DNA from: Flavobacteriaceae bacterium
GTDB lineage: Bacteria > Bacteroidota > Bacteroidia > Flavobacteriales > Flavobacteriaceae
DNA length: 64,000 bases
Reading direction: 5' to 3'
NCBI GenBank assembly: GCA_028279515.1
Contig: JANQNQ010000004.1
Coordinates: forward strand, 124,001 to 188,000
Positions within the stretch are counted from its first letter, which is position 1, and every line of letters begins with the position of its first letter. This document shows, piece after piece, positions 19,200-27,810 of the stretch. The notes under the pieces were generated by a model that saw only the letters and a program-made list of their open reading frames with translations, ran no database searches and had not been told where the DNA came from. Made by a program: the position numbers and the translations under genes.

Positions 19200-22100
19200 A
19201 TGAACGCCGAAAAAGAACGTATGAAAATAGCACACCTTCTTAATGACCTAAAGGCTCATAATGTAACGATCAAAGTAGTAGACGAACGTTTGAAGTTATA
19301 TTATGAAAGTGATGAAATACCTGCGTATTTGATTGAGGAAGTCAGAAAAAACAAAACGGTATTGATTGACTTTTTGACTCAAAAAAATAGACCGAATACG
19401 CAGGGGATTCCAAAGGTTGAAGAACGCTCTGAAGGATACGAATTGAGTTCTCCGCAACGAAGGTCTTGGATCATCAGTAATCTAGGAGAGAAGAGCAATA
19501 TTGCGTATACCATGAGTTCGGCAATTACCATAAATGGAAACCTACAGGAGTCTACTCTGGAAAGTGCTTTCTCTAAACTAATACAGCGTCATGAAATACT
19601 TAGAACGGTATTTAAACAAACAAATGATGGTGCAATAAGGCAATGTGTTCAGTCTTTGGACGAAGTAAGATTTAAGCTGAATAGGCATCAAGGAATCAAA
19701 AGTGAAGAAGAAATTGACACATTGATCTATGAAGAACTTCAAAGGCCTTTTGACTTGAATCAAGGACCGCTATTGAAGTGTAACCTGTTCAAAATTGCCG
19801 AAAAAAAGTGGGTCTTGTCTTTAATGATTCATCATATAGCCTGCGATAGCAAATCGATGGAAGTCCTTTTTCGGGATGTGATGGTCTTTTACAAAGATGA
19901 AATCGAAGGCAATTCATTAAGTTCACTTCCAGAGCTAAACGTACAGTTTAAGGACTATGCTGAATGGAGCAATTCGCAATACTTGAAAAACAAACTAGAG
20001 GCTGATAAAAAGTATTGGTTAGACCAATTTAAAGGAGAAATACCTAAGCTAGATCTGTCTATAGGAAACACGAGGTCTATCGAACCGCAAGTAGATATTG
20101 GAATTCTAAAAATGGAGTTTCAAACAGAAGTGTTCAGTCAGTTCAAATCTCTGTGTAAACGTGAGAAAGTAACATTATTCTCGGGCTTAGTGACCCTTTT
20201 GAAATTGGTGTTTTACAGATATTCAAACCAAAAAGACATTACCATTGGATTTCCGCACTATAACAGGACGCATCCAGCACTGGATAACACGATAGGTTTT
20301 TTTGCAGACACGTTTGTACTAAGAACACAGTTTGAAGGGACGGAATCTTTTGAAGAATTCTTGGCGCTGGTCAATAAGAACCTACTGGGAGCCTACCAGC
20401 ATAGCAACTATCGTTTTGAAGACCTTGTGCAGGACCTTAGTTTAAAAAGAGAGTTGAATAGAAACATATTATTTGATGTTTTCGTGATCTTTCAAAATTT
20501 CAAAAAGGCAGATACAGCATTGACCATTGAAGGCCTAGAAGTGGAACAATACAAAACAATGGATTCCAGATTCGGGGCGTTTGACCTGTCGTTTAACTTT
20601 TCTGAGTTAGAAGAAGGACTTACTTGCGAGATCGAATACAAAAAGGACATATATAGCGAAAAGGCGATAAAACATTTGATAAAGCATCTGGAATTGCTAT
20701 TACTTTCCGCTGTAAAGGATTCTAAAAAAGGAATTTCGGAAATAGAAATAATTCCGCAGAAAGAAAAAGAAAACATACTGCAATTTGGAAACAATGGCCC
20801 AAAGAGCAGAATAGAAGCGTCACAACTTGACTTTAGTCTTTTTTATTTTGGCAACCAAGGAGGCGAAAAGAATAACTATGAACTGGTGCTAAAAGGTGCA
20901 GAAGTGGCAGATAAGAATGGTTTTAGTGCGGTATGGACACCAGAGCGTCACTTTAATGAATTTGGAGCGCCCTTCCCAAGTCCGAGTGTGTTAGGCGCTG
21001 CAATAGCTGTCAAAACCAATTCGATCAATATTCGTTCGGGAAGTGTTGTGCCACCGCTGCACCACCCTGTTCGCATAGCCGAAGAATGGGCGATGGTTGA
21101 TAACCTTTCTGGAGGACGCACCGAGGTTTCGTTTGCCTCTGGTTGGAACAGCAATGATTTTATTTTCTTTCCAGAAGATTATACGAATAGGCATGCGGTA
21201 ATGTATGAAAAGATCGACACGATCAAAAAATTATGGAAAGGCAATAAAATGACCTATCGCAATCCAGAAGATCAACCGATTGACGTTGAAATTTTCCCTA
21301 AACCATTGCAGAACGATATCCCGATCTGGATAACTGCCACAGGAGCTGTCGAAACATTTATGACCGCAGGAAAGATAGGAGCAGGAGTACTCACGGGGCT
21401 ATTAAATGACGATCTGAACGAGCTCGAAGAAAAAATCACCGCTTATAAGAATGCTTATGAAGCACATGGACATCAAGGAAGCCCGAGAGTAGCTGTCATG
21501 CTACATACGTATATAGATGAGAGCGTTCAAAAAGCTCAAGACGTCGTCAGAAAACCACTTAAAGAGTATTTGAGAAAGCAATTGGAGATGTTTCAAAACA
21601 TTCCGAATAAAAATATAGAAGAAGAGATATCATATGAAATTGATCAACTTCTAGAGCTTTCGGTGGATAAATATTTAAACAATAAGAGTCTTATCGGAAC
21701 CAAAGACTCTTGCACGCCACTTCTAGAAAAATTACTGAGTATAGGCGTAACAGAAATAGCATGCCTTATTGATTTCGGAATAGAGACGAGTACGGTCATA
21801 AACGGACTTGATAAACTAACGATTCTAAAAGATAACTATACTTTAAAACAAAACATTTCAGAAAGTAAGACGGGATTAGAAATAGAAGGAAAAACCATTC
21901 TTGACCTTTTTGAGGAAAACGTATTAAATACTCCAGATGCATTGGCTATGACCTGCCAAAAGCAGCAATATACTTATGAACAACTGAACAATAAGGCGAC
22001 CCAATTTGCAAACCATTTGTCCAACTTGGGGATAGGTAACGGAGACCTAGTACCGATATGTACATCACGTTCAGCCCATATGATAGTTGCCATTTTAGGA

Positions 22101-23648
22101 GTAATGAAAGCAGGAGCGGCGTATGTGCCAATACATGTCAAGTACCCTAAGAATAGGATTGAATTTATACTAAAAGACACTAACGCCTCGGTTGTGATAA
22201 CAGAAACGTTATTAAAAACTGGTTTTGAGGCGTATCAAGGTATAAGTACTATTTGTGTCGATGAATTAAATGCTGATGTTATTGCGAAACCTTTAAAGCC
22301 CAATACCGTCAATCAAAACCAACCGGCGTATGTAATGTATACTTCGGGTACAACTGGCAATCCAAAAGGAGTGATGGTTTCTCATCTGGCACTGGCGAGC
22401 TTTATCCAAGGAATCAGTGAGAAGTTCCAATCGGATTGTGTACTCAAAATGTTAAGTATTACCGACTTTACTTTTGACATTTCCATCATGGAGTATTTCC
22501 TCCCACTTTCTTTAGGCGGAAACTTGGTTTTAGCCAATGAAGAAGAAGTACAAGACTTGGAGCTGCTCAAAGGCATGATCGCAACAGAAAAGCCTACGCA
22601 TTTGCAAGCAACACCAACCGTATGGGAGATGCTTGTTGAATCAGGGTGGGAAAATAAAGAGCAGGTTGAAATATTAAGCGGGGGAGAAACACTGAAAGAA
22701 AAGCTGAAGAACCAACTAACGGCGATTGCCCCTAATAAAACCATTTGGAATTTATACGGTCCGACGGAAGCCACCATCTGGGCAAGTCTCGCAAAAATAA
22801 CCGCAGAAGACCCGGTCACCATCGGAACCCCATTGAATACTACCCGTATGTACGTTCTATCTGATGATTTACAAATGAAGCCGATAGGCATCCCAGGAGA
22901 ACTCTACATTGGCGGTGCGCAACTTGCTGAAAAGTATATAGATCAACCAGAACTAACTGCAGAGAAGTTCCTGAAGAATCCGTTTGTAAAAGGGGAGCAT
23001 CTGTACAAGACTGGTGACATCGCCAAATGGACATCAGAGGGAAGGCTCGAGTTTTTAGGAAGAAAAGATCGACAGGTAAAACTCAGAGGCCATCGAATAG
23101 AAATCGAAGAAATCGAAAATCATCTCGAACGCTTGAAAGAGATTCAACAAGCCTTGGTCATTTGTACAGATATTGAAGGGACAAAGCAACTTGTGGCCTA
23201 TGTAGTTTCAGCAGAATTCAATGAAGATAAGGTCATTTCAAGTTTGAAAGAACAACTGCCCAACTATATGATACCCCATACATACATCGTATTAGAGGCT
23301 TTTCCTCTAAGTCTAAGCGGAAAGATAAATGTAAAGGCCCTACCAACACCGGGAGCAAAAATACGTTCAAGCTATACAGCACCTAACAATACACTTGAGA
23401 AACAACTAGTAGACATGTGGGCATCAGTACTGAACATGAATGCTGAGAAAATTGGAATTAAACACAACTTCTTTGAAATAGGAGGAAACTCTATTAAGGC
23501 AATTACATTGCAGAACAAGATCAAAGCGGTATTTGGTATTAAAATAAAACTAGAGCAATTTTTCAGAGCTCCATCCATACAAGAAATAGCCCAAACTATT
23601 TCGACACTAACTATTGAAAACACTGAGAAACCAACGGTAACTGTATAA
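19200..23648 (+). CDS. NRPS module with embedded luciferase-like monooxygenase, predicted glycine
   Basis: A 1482-residue protein ordered TubC-like docking (1-62), C (80-530), luciferase-like flavin monooxygenase (543-880), A (890-1390) and T (Ser1431). The C domain has HHIACDS, keeping the HHxxxD catalytic part but not the usual Gly. The monooxygenase begins LDFSLFYFGNQGG and contains AVWTPERHFNEFGAPFPSP and NLSGGRTEVSFASGW, typical of LLM domains in natural-product enzymes. A-domain pocket residues read by hand are D-I-M-Q-L-G-L-I-W-K, differing at one place from the published glycine code D-I-L-Q-L-G-L-I-W-K. The carrier site is GGNSIKA, with Asn where Asp or His is usual. The expected reaction is FMNH2-dependent oxidation, plausibly alpha-hydroxylation of the tethered glycine. 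In the myxothiazol and melithiazol lines a monooxygenase-bearing Gly module makes a terminal amide this way. The C-terminus is EKPTVTV. Confidence 0.93.
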   Translation: MNAEKERMKIAHLLNDLKAHNVTIKVVDERLKLYYESDEIPAYLIEEVRKNKTVLIDFLTQKNRPNTQGIPKVEERSEGYELSSPQRRSWIISNLGEKSNIAYTMSSAITINGNLQESTLESAFSKLIQRHEILRTVFKQTNDGAIRQCVQSLDEVRFKLNRHQGIKSEEEIDTLIYEELQRPFDLNQGPLLKCNLFKIAEKKWVLSLMIHHIACDSKSMEVLFRDVMVFYKDEIEGNSLSSLPELNVQFKDYAEWSNSQYLKNKLEADKKYWLDQFKGEIPKLDLSIGNTRSIEPQVDIGILKMEFQTEVFSQFKSLCKREKVTLFSGLVTLLKLVFYRYSNQKDITIGFPHYNRTHPALDNTIGFFADTFVLRTQFEGTESFEEFLALVNKNLLGAYQHSNYRFEDLVQDLSLKRELNRNILFDVFVIFQNFKKADTALTIEGLEVEQYKTMDSRFGAFDLSFNFSELEEGLTCEIEYKKDIYSEKAIKHLIKHLELLLLSAVKDSKKGISEIEIIPQKEKENILQFGNNGPKSRIEASQLDFSLFYFGNQGGEKNNYELVLKGAEVADKNGFSAVWTPERHFNEFGAPFPSPSVLGAAIAVKTNSINIRSGSVVPPLHHPVRIAEEWAMVDNLSGGRTEVSFASGWNSNDFIFFPEDYTNRHAVMYEKIDTIKKLWKGNKMTYRNPEDQPIDVEIFPKPLQNDIPIWITATGAVETFMTAGKIGAGVLTGLLNDDLNELEEKITAYKNAYEAHGHQGSPRVAVMLHTYIDESVQKAQDVVRKPLKEYLRKQLEMFQNIPNKNIEEEISYEIDQLLELSVDKYLNNKSLIGTKDSCTPLLEKLLSIGVTEIACLIDFGIETSTVINGLDKLTILKDNYTLKQNISESKTGLEIEGKTILDLFEENVLNTPDALAMTCQKQQYTYEQLNNKATQFANHLSNLGIGNGDLVPICTSRSAHMIVAILGVMKAGAAYVPIHVKYPKNRIEFILKDTNASVVITETLLKTGFEAYQGISTICVDELNADVIAKPLKPNTVNQNQPAYVMYTSGTTGNPKGVMVSHLALASFIQGISEKFQSDCVLKMLSITDFTFDISIMEYFLPLSLGGNLVLANEEEVQDLELLKGMIATEKPTHLQATPTVWEMLVESGWENKEQVEILSGGETLKEKLKNQLTAIAPNKTIWNLYGPTEATIWASLAKITAEDPVTIGTPLNTTRMYVLSDDLQMKPIGIPGELYIGGAQLAEKYIDQPELTAEKFLKNPFVKGEHLYKTGDIAKWTSEGRLEFLGRKDRQVKLRGHRIEIEEIENHLERLKEIQQALVICTDIEGTKQLVAYVVSAEFNEDKVISSLKEQLPNYMIPHTYIVLEAFPLSLSGKINVKALPTPGAKIRSSYTAPNNTLEKQLVDMWASVLNMNAEKIGIKHNFFEIGGNSIKAITLQNKIKAVFGIKIKLEQFFRAPSIQEIAQTISTLTIENTEKPTVTV

Positions 23649-23743
23649 GCAAATTACTTGAGTTTGGTTTAGCAGCAAGGCAGTTAACCACAACTGCGGT
23701 TCTAAAAAAAACGTCCATTAACATCATTTCATTCAAATATCAC

Positions 23744-23760
23744 GTCATTCAGCAAATGAC
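23744..23760 (+). other. Short perfect hairpin between NRPS and aminotransferase genes
   Basis: GTCATT and AATGAC pair perfectly (6 bp) around a 5-base loop, about 25 bp before the next start codon. No T-run follows, so it is not a standard terminator. It could be an operator half-site pair or chance. Confidence 0.3.
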
Positions 23761-23784
23761 ACTAGACGACGATGGTCAAAAGCT

Positions 23785-25173
23785 ATGAAAACACCTGTTG
23801 ACCAAATAAATCATAAACAACACATTCCTAAACACAGAATAAAAATGGCTAACAAAGACAATACTGCAAACGGGCAGATAGAAGATGTTATGGGATTTCT
23901 TAATGAAGTCCAGCTAAACTATCCAGATGCAATCTCTTTAGCCTCTGGGCGGCCTGACGAACGATTTTTTGACTTGCATAATTTCCAGAAATACATAGAT
24001 GTTTTTGTTGATTATATGAGTAAGGAAAAGAACACTTCGGCAGAAAGAATATTAAAAGACCTAGGGCAATACAACAGGACAAAAGGGGTGATTAATACGC
24101 TCATGGCAAAGTATCTGGAAAATGACTACCAGATAAAAGCGAACGCTGATGACTTATTGATCAATGTCGGTTCGCAGGAAAGCTTCATACTCACATTACT
24201 CACACTATGTGATAAGGAAAACGATGTACTCATCGTTGAAGACCCTTCCTATGTAGGAATAAGTCACTTCAGCATCCTTGCTCAATATCAAGTGGTACCA
24301 TCGCCTGTGGGATCTTCAGGATTGTGTCTTGAAAAGCTCGAGAAAAATATTTTGCAATGCCAAGCTAAAGGACAGCATGTAAAACTGGTATATGTCATTC
24401 CTGATTTTCAAAACCCGACCGGAACGAGAATGCCTTTAGAAAACCGAAAGAAATTGCTGCAATTAGCCAAGCAATATGGTTTTTACATTGTTGAAGACAA
24501 TGCCTATGGAGATTTTGTATTTGAAGGAGAGAAGCTTCCCACTATAAAATCCCTTGATAAAAACGGTCATGTCATATACCTACATTCCTTTTCAAAAATC
24601 ATTTGCCCGGCATTAAGAATCGGGGTAATGGTCTGTGACCAAATAGACAACGAAGGGCATAAGCTAAGTGACCTAATGGCAAAAACCAAAGGGTACACTA
24701 CTGTAAATACACCGAGCATTACACAAATGATTGTTGGCGGGATGCTTATAGAGCATCAATTTTCTTTTGATCGATACAATGAAGAGAAAATTAAAAAACT
24801 AAAGGTCAAAAGAGACCGTATTCTGAAAGCACTTCATACCTATTTCAGAGCAGATGAGAGTTCTGATTTGGCTAAGATCACATGGAATGTTCCTGAGGGA
24901 GGATATTTTATGTCACTGACACTTCCAATTGATATCGATAAGAACGATGTCATCGACTGCGCAAAACACTATAAGGTCATCGCCACGCCCATGTCCTTCT
25001 TTCATTTAACCAACGAGGGAGGTAATCAAATACGCATAGCCTACAGTTACGTAGGTGAAGACCTTATTGATACCGCTATTGAGCGCTTGTCAAGATTCTT
25101 GCATAAAAAATTGAATCGAAATAGCGCAGGCGTGACTTCAAAAAAATACGAGCAATTGAACAATATCACCTAG
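23785..25173 (+). CDS. PLP-dependent aminotransferase, probable HpgT-type (Hpg formation)
   Basis: A 462-residue fold-type I aminotransferase (class I/II, similar to the 2-aminoadipate/MocR-type domain but with no DNA-binding part). Visible motifs are PDFQNPTGTRMP, VEDNAYGDF (PLP ring contacts) and the PLP lysine K271 in LHSFSKIICPALRIG. Its place next to a hydroxymandelate synthase-like dioxygenase and a hydroxyacid oxidase suggests the last step of Hpg synthesis: transamination of 4-hydroxyphenylglyoxylate to L-4-hydroxyphenylglycine. In actinomycetes HpgT uses tyrosine as donor and so regenerates 4-hydroxyphenylpyruvate. An internal ATG at 23845 is an alternative start; the first ATG is kept because the N-terminal residues are not clearly foreign. 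The aminotransferase class is certain; the substrate rests on context. Confidence 0.88.
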   Translation: MKTPVDQINHKQHIPKHRIKMANKDNTANGQIEDVMGFLNEVQLNYPDAISLASGRPDERFFDLHNFQKYIDVFVDYMSKEKNTSAERILKDLGQYNRTKGVINTLMAKYLENDYQIKANADDLLINVGSQESFILTLLTLCDKENDVLIVEDPSYVGISHFSILAQYQVVPSPVGSSGLCLEKLEKNILQCQAKGQHVKLVYVIPDFQNPTGTRMPLENRKKLLQLAKQYGFYIVEDNAYGDFVFEGEKLPTIKSLDKNGHVIYLHSFSKIICPALRIGVMVCDQIDNEGHKLSDLMAKTKGYTTVNTPSITQMIVGGMLIEHQFSFDRYNEEKIKKLKVKRDRILKALHTYFRADESSDLAKITWNVPEGGYFMSLTLPIDIDKNDVIDCAKHYKVIATPMSFFHLTNEGGNQIRIAYSYVGEDLIDTAIERLSRFLHKKLNRNSAGVTSKKYEQLNNIT

Positions 25174-25216
25174 GTGAATTAAAAACAACTTTAACATTAA
25201 CACAAAAGAAAAAATT

Positions 25217-26332
25217 ATGAACACCGAAAAATTAATTGAATCAGATTTCTTGAAGATCGAATATGATTTTATCGAGTATTATGTAGGAATGGCCAAAATG
25301 GTAACCTATTGGCACGTAAAGGCGTTGGGCTTTGAAGTCTTAGCCTATTGCGGCCCCGAAACAGGATGCCCAGACAAATGCTCCTATTTCATTAAGAAGA
25401 ATGACATCAAATTGGTGATCACTTCAGCATCACAACCAAGCAACTATAAAGTAGTGTCCTTTGTAGACCTACATGGCAACGGAATCAAAAAGATCGCAGT
25501 AAAAACAAAGAACGTTCCGGCCTTTTTTGAAAAAGTGATCGATAAAGGAGCCATTCCTTTACAGTTTCCGCATGATATCTCGGATGACTACGGAAAAGCT
25601 ACTTTGGCATCAGTGAAAATATTTGATGACAATGAAATCGTGTTTGTCGATTATCATGATTATGAAGGAGTCTTTCTTCCTGGATATGAAGCATACGAGA
25701 CCAATTGGGGCAATGACATTGAAGAATCTTGTCTAATCGACATCGACCATATAGCGAGCGCTCTGAGAGTGAATGAAATCAAAATATGGGAGAATTACTT
25801 CAATAATATCTTCTACTCGAAGACAGTGGCATGTTTTGATGAAAGACTTTCTGAAGAAGAAGAGAATAAAATCGGAATGTATCTCAAAGTATTGCAGACC
25901 GATGACAAGCAGATAAACAATGTATTAGTAGAGCCAGACCAACACAAGAACACACAAGTGCAGCTCTTTATAGAGCAAAACTATGGTACTGGGATTCAAC
26001 ACATGGCATTTTCTTCATCCAATATTTTTAAGTCGGTTGAGGTACTTAGAAAAAATGGCGTGAAGTTTACGTCCTATCCAGATTCGTACTACCGAAATCT
26101 CAAAAACAAATACCCGCATTTGGATGTTGAAAAATTCCAGAAATACGGGGTCTTATGCGACGTTGTCGATAATGCATTGCTATTCCAAGTATTTACCACT
26201 CCTATCGGAGATCGCGCCACATTCTTTTATGAGATCGTACAACGCGTCAATCAATACGAAGGCTTCGGCTTAGACAATATCCATGCCTTATTTGAAGCAC
26301 TAGAAGAAGAAATAATGCTTAATCGCGCATAA
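25217..26332 (+). CDS. hmaS: 4-hydroxymandelate synthase-like dioxygenase (HPPD superfamily)
   Basis: A 371-residue non-heme Fe(II) enzyme of the 4-hydroxyphenylpyruvate dioxygenase/4-hydroxymandelate synthase family. The metal triad is visible: His178 (DIDHIASA), His262 (GTGIQHMAF) and Glu339 (FFYEIVQR). The C-terminal gating helix GFGLDNIHALFEAL is present. HPPDs usually have an N-E-P motif before the second histidine. Here the sequence is V-L-V-E-P, with a hydrophobic residue at the Asn position, the kind of change reported for hydroxymandelate synthases. Context between an aminotransferase and a hydroxyacid oxidase inside an NRPS cluster with a prephenate dehydrogenase supports conversion of 4-hydroxyphenylpyruvate to 4-hydroxymandelate. 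A plain HPPD making homogentisate is the alternative, judged less likely because no tyrosine-catabolism genes are present. Confidence 0.85.
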   Translation: MNTEKLIESDFLKIEYDFIEYYVGMAKMVTYWHVKALGFEVLAYCGPETGCPDKCSYFIKKNDIKLVITSASQPSNYKVVSFVDLHGNGIKKIAVKTKNVPAFFEKVIDKGAIPLQFPHDISDDYGKATLASVKIFDDNEIVFVDYHDYEGVFLPGYEAYETNWGNDIEESCLIDIDHIASALRVNEIKIWENYFNNIFYSKTVACFDERLSEEEENKIGMYLKVLQTDDKQINNVLVEPDQHKNTQVQLFIEQNYGTGIQHMAFSSSNIFKSVEVLRKNGVKFTSYPDSYYRNLKNKYPHLDVEKFQKYGVLCDVVDNALLFQVFTTPIGDRATFFYEIVQRVNQYEGFGLDNIHALFEALEEEIMLNRA

Positions 26333-26334
26333 TT

Positions 26335-27738
26335 TTGGTGGAAAGCAAAAACAAACTTAGGGACCTTGCTGCTATTGTGGGCGAAGAGCATGTAATTTTC
26401 AAAGAGGAAAAATTATATCATTATGCCACCGACCACAGTAGCAGAAAAAGTACATTGCCTTTATGCGTTGTTAGACCTAGTTGCACTGATGAGGTTTCAT
26501 CCATAGTTAAGTTCTGCAATCTTAACAATCTTGGCATAACAGTACGCGCTGGCGGAAGCGGTGTCAGTGGCGGGAGTGTTTCCAACGGTCAAGATATCAT
26601 ATTATCTGTTGAGCGACTCAATAAGATTATCGATATCGACACGATCAACCGATATGCGATCGCTGAGGCTGGCGTGGTAACCCAAGAGCTACAGGAGGCT
26701 TTGCTTGAAAAGAATGTGTGCTTTCCACAAAACATTAGCAGTGCTTCCATGAGCTGTATAGGAGGCAATGTGGCCATATCAAGTGGCAGCCCTAAATCCC
26801 TTAAGTACGGCACTACCAAAAACTATGTGTTAAATCTTGAAGTGGTTTTACCAGACGGACAAATCATCTGGACGGGAAAGAATGTCGAAAAAAACGCTAC
26901 AGGATATAACCTCACCCAATTGTTTGTTGGTAGCGAAGGTACCCTGGGAATTATCACAAAAGTAGTCTTGAAGGTAGTTCCTGTTAAGAAGGAACTTTTA
27001 ATGATGGTTCCTTTTGAAACCTCAGAGAAGCTATTCGACTTTACAAAAGCCTTCTTCTCAAGCGGATTCACTGCTTCGAGCTTAGAATTCCTCGATCAAA
27101 ATGGATATGATTTGGTTTTAGAATACCTGATTGAAAACAATAGGTTTCCAAAACAACACGGAGGCGTTTTGTGGATAGAATTCGAATCACAAACGGATGA
27201 GGAAAACCTCAGAAAAGCCGAACAACTCTATGACCTTATTGTAAAGTACAATGATCAAGAACCTCTAATCGCACAATCGGCCTCAGAAATTGAGGCTCTA
27301 TGGAAGTACCGAAAAAAGATTGGAGAAGCTGCCATCAACTTTGCAGAATTCAAAGACCTAGATGTTGTAGTGCCCAGAGATAACATTGATGAAATGTTCA
27401 AAGCGATAAACGCTATTTGTACGTCGCTTCAGCTACAATTTATTGTTGTGGGACATATCGGAAATGGAAATTTTCACATCAACATTTTCAAAAACAAGGA
27501 AGATAACATGTGGGAAGAGACCATCTCGGAATGTACTATGAAAATCTTTAAAAAGACCATTGAACTTGGAGGTGAGATCAGCGGAGAACACGGAGTAGGG
27601 ACCTATAATCGCCCCTTCTTTAAATATTTTACCGCAGATGTCAATATCCAGATAATGTCTGAGATCAAGAAAATTTTTGACCCAAAAAACTTACTTAACG
27701 GTAGTAACCTCTTCACGGACAAAGCCTTAAAAAAGTAA
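26335..27738 (+). CDS. FAD-linked 2-hydroxyacid oxidase/dehydrogenase, probable 4-hydroxymandelate oxidation step
   Basis: About 466 residues of the GlcD/D-lactate dehydrogenase (VAO) family. The N-terminal FAD domain shows RAGGSGVSGGS, GGNVAISSGS, KYGTTKNYVL and VGSEGTLGIIT; the C-terminal cap has VVGHIGNGNFHINIF and GGEISGEHGVGTYN. TTG (26335) and GTG (26338) are adjacent possible starts; GTG seems more likely. The gene begins two bases after the preceding stop, so the two are surely co-transcribed. In known actinomycete pathways the oxidation of 4-hydroxymandelate to 4-hydroxyphenylglyoxylate is done by Hmo, an FMN enzyme of the glycolate-oxidase (TIM-barrel) family. Here an unrelated flavoprotein sits in that slot. 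Members of this family often act on D-2-hydroxyacids, so the stereochemistry of the intermediate may differ. Family assignment is firm; substrate is inferred. Confidence 0.85.
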   Translation: MVESKNKLRDLAAIVGEEHVIFKEEKLYHYATDHSSRKSTLPLCVVRPSCTDEVSSIVKFCNLNNLGITVRAGGSGVSGGSVSNGQDIILSVERLNKIIDIDTINRYAIAEAGVVTQELQEALLEKNVCFPQNISSASMSCIGGNVAISSGSPKSLKYGTTKNYVLNLEVVLPDGQIIWTGKNVEKNATGYNLTQLFVGSEGTLGIITKVVLKVVPVKKELLMMVPFETSEKLFDFTKAFFSSGFTASSLEFLDQNGYDLVLEYLIENNRFPKQHGGVLWIEFESQTDEENLRKAEQLYDLIVKYNDQEPLIAQSASEIEALWKYRKKIGEAAINFAEFKDLDVVVPRDNIDEMFKAINAICTSLQLQFIVVGHIGNGNFHINIFKNKEDNMWEETISECTMKIFKKTIELGGEISGEHGVGTYNRPFFKYFTADVNIQIMSEIKKIFDPKNLLNGSNLFTDKALKK

Positions 27739-27810
27739 GACACGTCAACCGTAATATACGCGTATTACATCACAACCTTTTACCATACGAATAGAAAAAT
27801 AATAATCGAA

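Noticed and set aside
25217-26332. Plain 4-hydroxyphenylpyruvate dioxygenase of tyrosine breakdown
   Set aside because: The N-E-P motif is replaced by V-E-P, no homogentisate pathway genes are nearby, and aminotransferase and hydroxyacid oxidase genes flank it inside an NRPS cluster.
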